Positions 5,256 through 7,510 of a stretch of DNA of 7,510 bases are shown here, piece by piece. Both the position numbers and the translations under genes were made by a program. A model generated the notes under the pieces. The model was not told the origin of the DNA, ran no database searches, and saw only the letters and a list, made by a program, of their open reading frames with translations. The DNA comes from Candidatus Wolfebacteria bacterium GWA1_42_9. GTDB taxonomy: Bacteria; Patescibacteriota; Minisyncoccia; UBA6257; JAGOQP01. Each line of letters starts with the position of its first letter. The first letter of the stretch is position 1. The DNA lies in contig MGIN01000024.1 of assembly GCA_001793775.1 (NCBI GenBank), positions 1,214-8,723 on the forward strand, given 5' to 3'.

Positions 5256-6110
5256 TCAAATTTTTATTGCCGCAATTATATTTTCCCGCCAAAGATCTTT
5301 CGGGATAAAATTTTGATAAGCTTCTACGCCTGAAGTAATATTAATAAATCTTTTTTGAAGTTTAAACAATTTTATTATCTTGTAAGGGAACTGTAATAAA
5401 GCATAATATTTTTTAAACATTGGAACTACTCTCTGCGTAACATTTTCAACTGTTACACTGGAAAAGCCGGCATTCTTTAGTATTTCCGGAAATTTTCCAT
5501 GTAAAAAATAAGGTAGGCTATGCATTCCAGATTCTCTAATAATCATTTCTGCGACATTTTTAAGGTCTGAAGGAAAATTATCTAAAGAGGACATACTATA
5601 TTCTAACATACATAATTTTCCTCCTGGTTTTAATATTCTGTAGAATTCTTTCAAAACACTTTCGTAATCAACGGCATGGACTACGGTTTCCAACGCAAGT
5701 ATCGCATCGAATGTTTCATTAGAAAAATTCGTATTCGTATAATCCATAATCTGAAAATCAACCCTGTCTTTTAAACCTAGACTTGTTCGCTTTCTATTGG
5801 CTTTTTCAATATTAAAATCCAGTATATCAATACCTCTTGCTCTAATTTGATATTTTCTTGCCAAATATATTGCAGTTTCGCCTTCTCCACATCCGGCATC
5901 TAATAGAAGTGAACCGCTTTTTAGATTCAATTTTGCAAAAATCCTTTCTATCATCAATCTCTGCGCTTCTAAAATAGGAGTATTTTCTTGATTTTCTGGA
6001 TAATATCCAAAATGCTTCACTCCTTTCAAAAAGAAATAAACTGCGCGCGATTCAAGTGTAGAATAATAACCAATAACTTTATCCTTCGAAGTCAGAATTA
6101 GGGTCTTCAT
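5256..6110 (-). CDS. Class I SAM-dependent methyltransferase
   Basis: This encodes 284 residues with the full Rossmann methyltransferase core. Motif I is LLLDAGCGEGETA (68-80), which binds SAM. Motif II ends in the acidic GIDILD (93-98, D95 or D98 for the ribose). A motif IV-like strand is FDAILALETVVHAVDY (134-149), and RILKPGGKLCMLEY (158-171) is the standard post-motif strand. The N-terminal YYSTLESRAVYFFLKGVKHFGYY region and the C-terminal lid (200-284, rich in aromatic and basic residues) resemble small-molecule methyltransferases of the Methyltransf_11/UbiE and sterol or tocopherol methyltransferase type, rather than DNA or rRNA enzymes. The substrate cannot be told. The start is supported by AAAGG 5 bases before the ATG. 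It is monocistronic; the next gene on the same strand lies beyond a repeat 158 bp away. No clear terminator follows, only a T-tract on the minus strand near 5242-5248. Confidence 0.85.
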   Translation of the reverse strand: MKTLILTSKDKVIGYYSTLESRAVYFFLKGVKHFGYYPENQENTPILEAQRLMIERIFAKLNLKSGSLLLDAGCGEGETAIYLARKYQIRARGIDILDFNIEKANRKRTSLGLKDRVDFQIMDYTNTNFSNETFDAILALETVVHAVDYESVLKEFYRILKPGGKLCMLEYSMSSLDNFPSDLKNVAEMIIRESGMHSLPYFLHGKFPEILKNAGFSSVTVENVTQRVVPMFKKYYALLQFPYKIIKLFKLQKRFINITSGVEAYQNFIPKDLWRENIIAAIKI

Positions 6111-6414
6111 AGATACCTTTAAAACTTTTACACTAACTTTGTGAATTCTTTTTAATCTTCAAGACAGGTGCAAGTTTTGGACGTTCAGAGCCCGCAATAA
6201 AGAAATGGCTCAAAATAACGCTCTCACATCTCCCTCGACCTGTGGTGAGCCTGTCGAACCATACTGTGCTGACTCGTGCTGGGGACCCTCCTTCGTTAAA
6301 ACTTCGGACGGGCAAGGCAGGGATTCTTGCGCTACTTTATTGCATTCCCTCGTCGCTTTGCTCGCTCGGGATGATGAATTTGTTATCTCGCTTTGCGCGA
6401 ACAAATTCTATCAG
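6111..6414. repeat. Gene-free patchwork of short inverted repeats downstream of tRNA-Gln
   Basis: These 304 bases hold no credible gene. The open frames in both directions encode low-complexity peptides that follow the repeat pattern. The stretch is richer in G+C than the adjoining methyltransferase gene and is built of short dyads. TCGAC/GTCGA lies at 6235-6257, GCAAG/CTTGC at 6312-6330, TCCC/GGGA around CGTCGCTTTGCTCGC at 6346-6371, and a strong 9-bp hairpin at 6376-6408. The motif GTCGAACC next to GGTGAGCC (minus strand GGCTCACC, GGTTCGAC) and the TCGTCGCTTTGCTCGCTCGG block look like interspersed intergenic elements I recall from metagenome-derived genomes. Their copy number in this genome cannot be judged from one window. 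Confidence 0.55.
6376..6408. other. Strong stem-loop 3' of tRNA-Gln
   Basis: GAATTTGTT (6376-6384) pairs perfectly with AACAAATTC (6400-6408). The 15-base interior contains a further CGC-TTT-GCG mini-stem. It begins 6 bases after the tRNA 3' end on the minus strand. No U-tract follows, so it is not a standard terminator; it may protect or help process the tRNA 3' end, or simply be one unit of the repeat patch. Confidence 0.6.
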
Positions 6415-6485
6415 CTGCGGGGGAAGGAATCGGACCTTCATAAACGGCTTCAAAGGCCGCTGTCCTGCCGTTAGACGACCCCGCA
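6415..6485 (-). tRNA. trnQ: tRNA-Gln (anticodon UUG)
   Basis: The cloverleaf folds on the minus strand. The acceptor stem is TGCGGGG/CCCCGCA, perfect over 7 bp. The D-arm is GTCT/GGAC with loop AACGGCA. The anticodon stem is GCGGC/GCCGT with loop CTTTGAA, giving anticodon TTG (6451-6453). The T-arm is GAAGG/CCTTC with loop TCCGATT. The discriminator is G, as usual for tRNA-Gln, and CCA is not encoded (GCTG follows the acceptor stem), so CCA must be added by the nucleotidyltransferase. Oddly, T-loop position 55 is C instead of the almost universal U. All stems pair, so the gene looks intact otherwise. It has its own promoter overlapping the dnaX terminator. Confidence 0.92.
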
Positions 6486-6494
6486 ATTTCTCAA

Positions 6495-6523
6495 AGTATA
6501 GATAAAAAATAAGCCCTTTTCAA
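6495..6523 (-). promoter_or_regulatory. Promoter of tRNA-Gln
   Basis: The -35 is TTGAAA (6518-6523), the spacer is exactly 17 bases, and the -10 is TATACT (6495-6500) on the minus strand. The expected start near 6488 is only a few bases before the tRNA 5' end at 6485. The -35 falls in the loop of the dnaX terminator hairpin and the spacer covers its left stem arm. Confidence 0.65.
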
Positions 6524-6538
6524 TGCTTATTTTTTATC
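6501..6538. terminator. dnaX terminator (A/T-rich, perfect 14-bp stem)
   Basis: GATAAAAAATAAGC (6501-6514) pairs perfectly with GCTTATTTTTTATC (6525-6538) around a 10-base loop. Read on the minus strand, the right arm provides the U-run after AAGC/GCTT. It starts 24 bases past the dnaX stop. The stem has few G-C pairs, so termination may be partial, allowing some dnaX-tRNA readthrough. Confidence 0.65.
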
Positions 6539-6542
6539 TCCT

Positions 6543-6570
6543 ATATACTATCTACCAAATACTAACTACC
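6543..6570. repeat. Two imperfect 14-bp tandem units at the dnaX 3' end
   Basis: ATATACTATCTACC is followed directly by AAATACTAACTACC (12 of 14 identical). The second unit overlaps the last codons and TAG stop of dnaX. This could be a small duplication that moved the end of the gene; no function is implied. Confidence 0.5.
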
Positions 6571-7510
6571 TTTTAAGTTCTCTATTATCGCTATCTCAAA
6601 CGGCACCATTGGAAACGGATTGTATCTCATCTGGGCGTAGGCCTCAATCAGGGATTGAATCAATTTAATCAGGTACTCGGGTTCGATTTTTACCGCGTGT
6701 TTCTGGATTTCTTTTATCTGACTCTGGGCAATTTCTTTTTCAAACCACTTTTCCAGCTGGGGATTGAGATGCAGGGAAAGAGTCCGCCTCAAATATTCGG
6801 TCAGGTCTTTGTTGAATTGAAAAAGATTATGTCCCTGATTGTTTATTTCGTAAAGAAATTCCAAGGCGCCTTTGAGGTCTTTTTTGACAAGCAAGTCGGC
6901 CATTTTTATCGTCTTGGCAAAACCGACTTTCCCCAAAATCATCTCCACATATTCCACCGTTACTGTTTTGCCTTTCAGGGAAATTATCTGATCTAACAAA
7001 GATTCGGCGTCACGCAAACTGCCTTCAGCCAGATAAGCAATCATCTCCAGCGCCTCCGGCTCGGATTTGATTTCTTCTTTTTGGCAGATGAAGGAGAGTT
7101 TTTTGACAATTTCCCGAAGAGTCAGTTTGCGGAAATGAAACCTCTGGGTGCGGGAAACGATAGTCGCCGGCAGTTTTTCGTATTCGGTGGTGGCCAAAAT
7201 GAAAATAACGTGAGCCGGCGGCTCTTCCAATGTTTTCAAAAGAGCGTTGAAGGCCGGAGGAGTTAGCATATGAACCTCGTCCACGATAAAAACCTTGTAT
7301 TTGTAGTAAGCGGGGAGAGTCTTGATGTTTTCTTTGAGGTCCCTGATTTCGTCTATACCGCGATTGGAGGCGGCATCAATCTCTACGATATCCAAAGCCC
7401 GGCCTTCGTCAATCTGGCGGCAGGCACCGCACTGGTTACAGGGCTCTCCTTTTTTGAAAAAATCGGAATCTTCCTGCCTTTTCTGGCAGTTGACGATTTT
7501 TGTGAAGATT
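6562..7510 (-). CDS. dnaX: DNA polymerase III subunit gamma/tau, 3' part (5' end outside window)
   Basis: The frame is open to the right edge (last full codon at 7509), giving the C-terminal 315 residues of the clamp-loader AAA+ ATPase. Visible in order are the zinc module with Cys 8, 24, 27 and 30 of this fragment (NC..., then PCNQCGAC), the conserved EIDAASNRGIDEIRDL, Walker B VFIVDEVHML (73-82), FNALLKTLEEPP, sensor 1 FILATTEYEKLP, the arginine-finger motif as SRTQRF in place of SRC, and sensor 2 GSLRDAESLLDQ. Domain III follows to the stop, and there is no tau-type C-terminal extension, so the product is gamma-like in length. The zinc loop (15 residues between the first and second Cys) is longer than the 8 in E. 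coli. The P-loop lies beyond the window. A TTG codon at 7395 falls mid-domain and is not a start. Confidence 0.97.
   Translation of the reverse strand, partial: IFTKIVNCQKRQEDSDFFKKGEPCNQCGACRQIDEGRALDIVEIDAASNRGIDEIRDLKENIKTLPAYYKYKVFIVDEVHMLTPPAFNALLKTLEEPPAHVIFILATTEYEKLPATIVSRTQRFHFRKLTLREIVKKLSFICQKEEIKSEPEALEMIAYLAEGSLRDAESLLDQIISLKGKTVTVEYVEMILGKVGFAKTIKMADLLVKKDLKGALEFLYEINNQGHNLFQFNKDLTEYLRRTLSLHLNPQLEKWFEKEIAQSQIKEIQKHAVKIEPEYLIKLIQSLIEAYAQMRYNPFPMVPFEIAIIENLKGS

Noticed and set aside
1889..6110. Recoded UGA (Gracilibacteria/Absconditabacteria code)
   Set aside because: TGA ends the transporter, HD and methyltransferase genes at sensible lengths, and no in-frame TGA interrupts dnaX.
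6415..6440. The 3' end of tRNA-Gln as an attachment site for the AT-rich block
   Set aside because: I found no second copy of its 3' sequence in the window, and the 49-bp repeats do not match it beyond general T-arm similarity. A far copy outside the window remains possible.
6133..6505. Four overlapping open frames on both strands, 60-89 codons
   Set aside because: They run through the repeat patch and, on the plus strand, through the tRNA on its opposite strand. There is no SD site, no conserved domain, and two frames overlap in the same direction.
6655..7266. Open frames antisense to dnaX
   Set aside because: They are shadows of a well-conserved coding region with no starts or domains of their own.

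Overview
The window looks like a piece of a small, compact bacterial chromosome that uses the standard code (TAA, TAG and TGA all end genes here). Several weak hints point to a candidate-phylum bacterium of the Patescibacteria/CPR type: many short proteins, a short DnaX with an enlarged zinc loop, a tRNA without an encoded CCA, several genes lacking a Shine-Dalgarno site, and an intergenic repeat patchwork of a kind I associate with such genomes. This placement is an inference; no marker here is decisive.

Layout, left to right. The 3' end of a membrane sensor with a dCache-type extracellular domain (1-440, +) meets a single-pass secreted/membrane protein (482-1138, -) at a shared bidirectional terminator. 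Then comes a minus-strand run of an unrecognised 158-residue protein (1889-2365) and two small membrane proteins (1658-1855 and 1343-1648), closed by a terminator at 1290-1318. A 24-bp divergent gap separates this run from a Mug/TDG-like uracil-DNA-glycosylase-superfamily protein (2390-3037, +), which overlaps tail to tail with an EamA-family transporter (3027-3929, -). An HD-domain phosphohydrolase gene (4114-5097, -) follows, bracketed by two 49-bp direct repeats. Next is a class I SAM-dependent methyltransferase (5256-6110, -), a gene-free repeat patch (6111-6414), tRNA-Gln(UUG) (6415-6485, -), and the 3' part of dnaX (6562-7510, -).

The genes between about 1290 and 6110 are visibly more AT-rich than dnaX (14 G+C in 4501-4560 against 31 in 7201-7260), and most lack SD sites. 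They are functionally miscellaneous and sit between a housekeeping gene plus tRNA on one side and a sensor/membrane-protein pair on the other. I read this stretch as an accessory block. No integrase or transposase is visible.

The most interesting structure is the HD gene's bracketing by near-identical 49-bp repeats. Each carries a small hairpin with an 8-base loop resembling a tRNA T-loop, and a third, diverged copy of the hairpin lies just upstream of the HD start. Stem differences between copies largely preserve pairing. This could be a single-gene mobile cassette or a repeated structured element. Other points worth a look are a very tight divergent, apparently leaderless promoter at 2366-2389, a dnaX terminator nested inside the tRNA-Gln promoter, and a tRNA-Gln whose T-loop has C instead of U at position 55.
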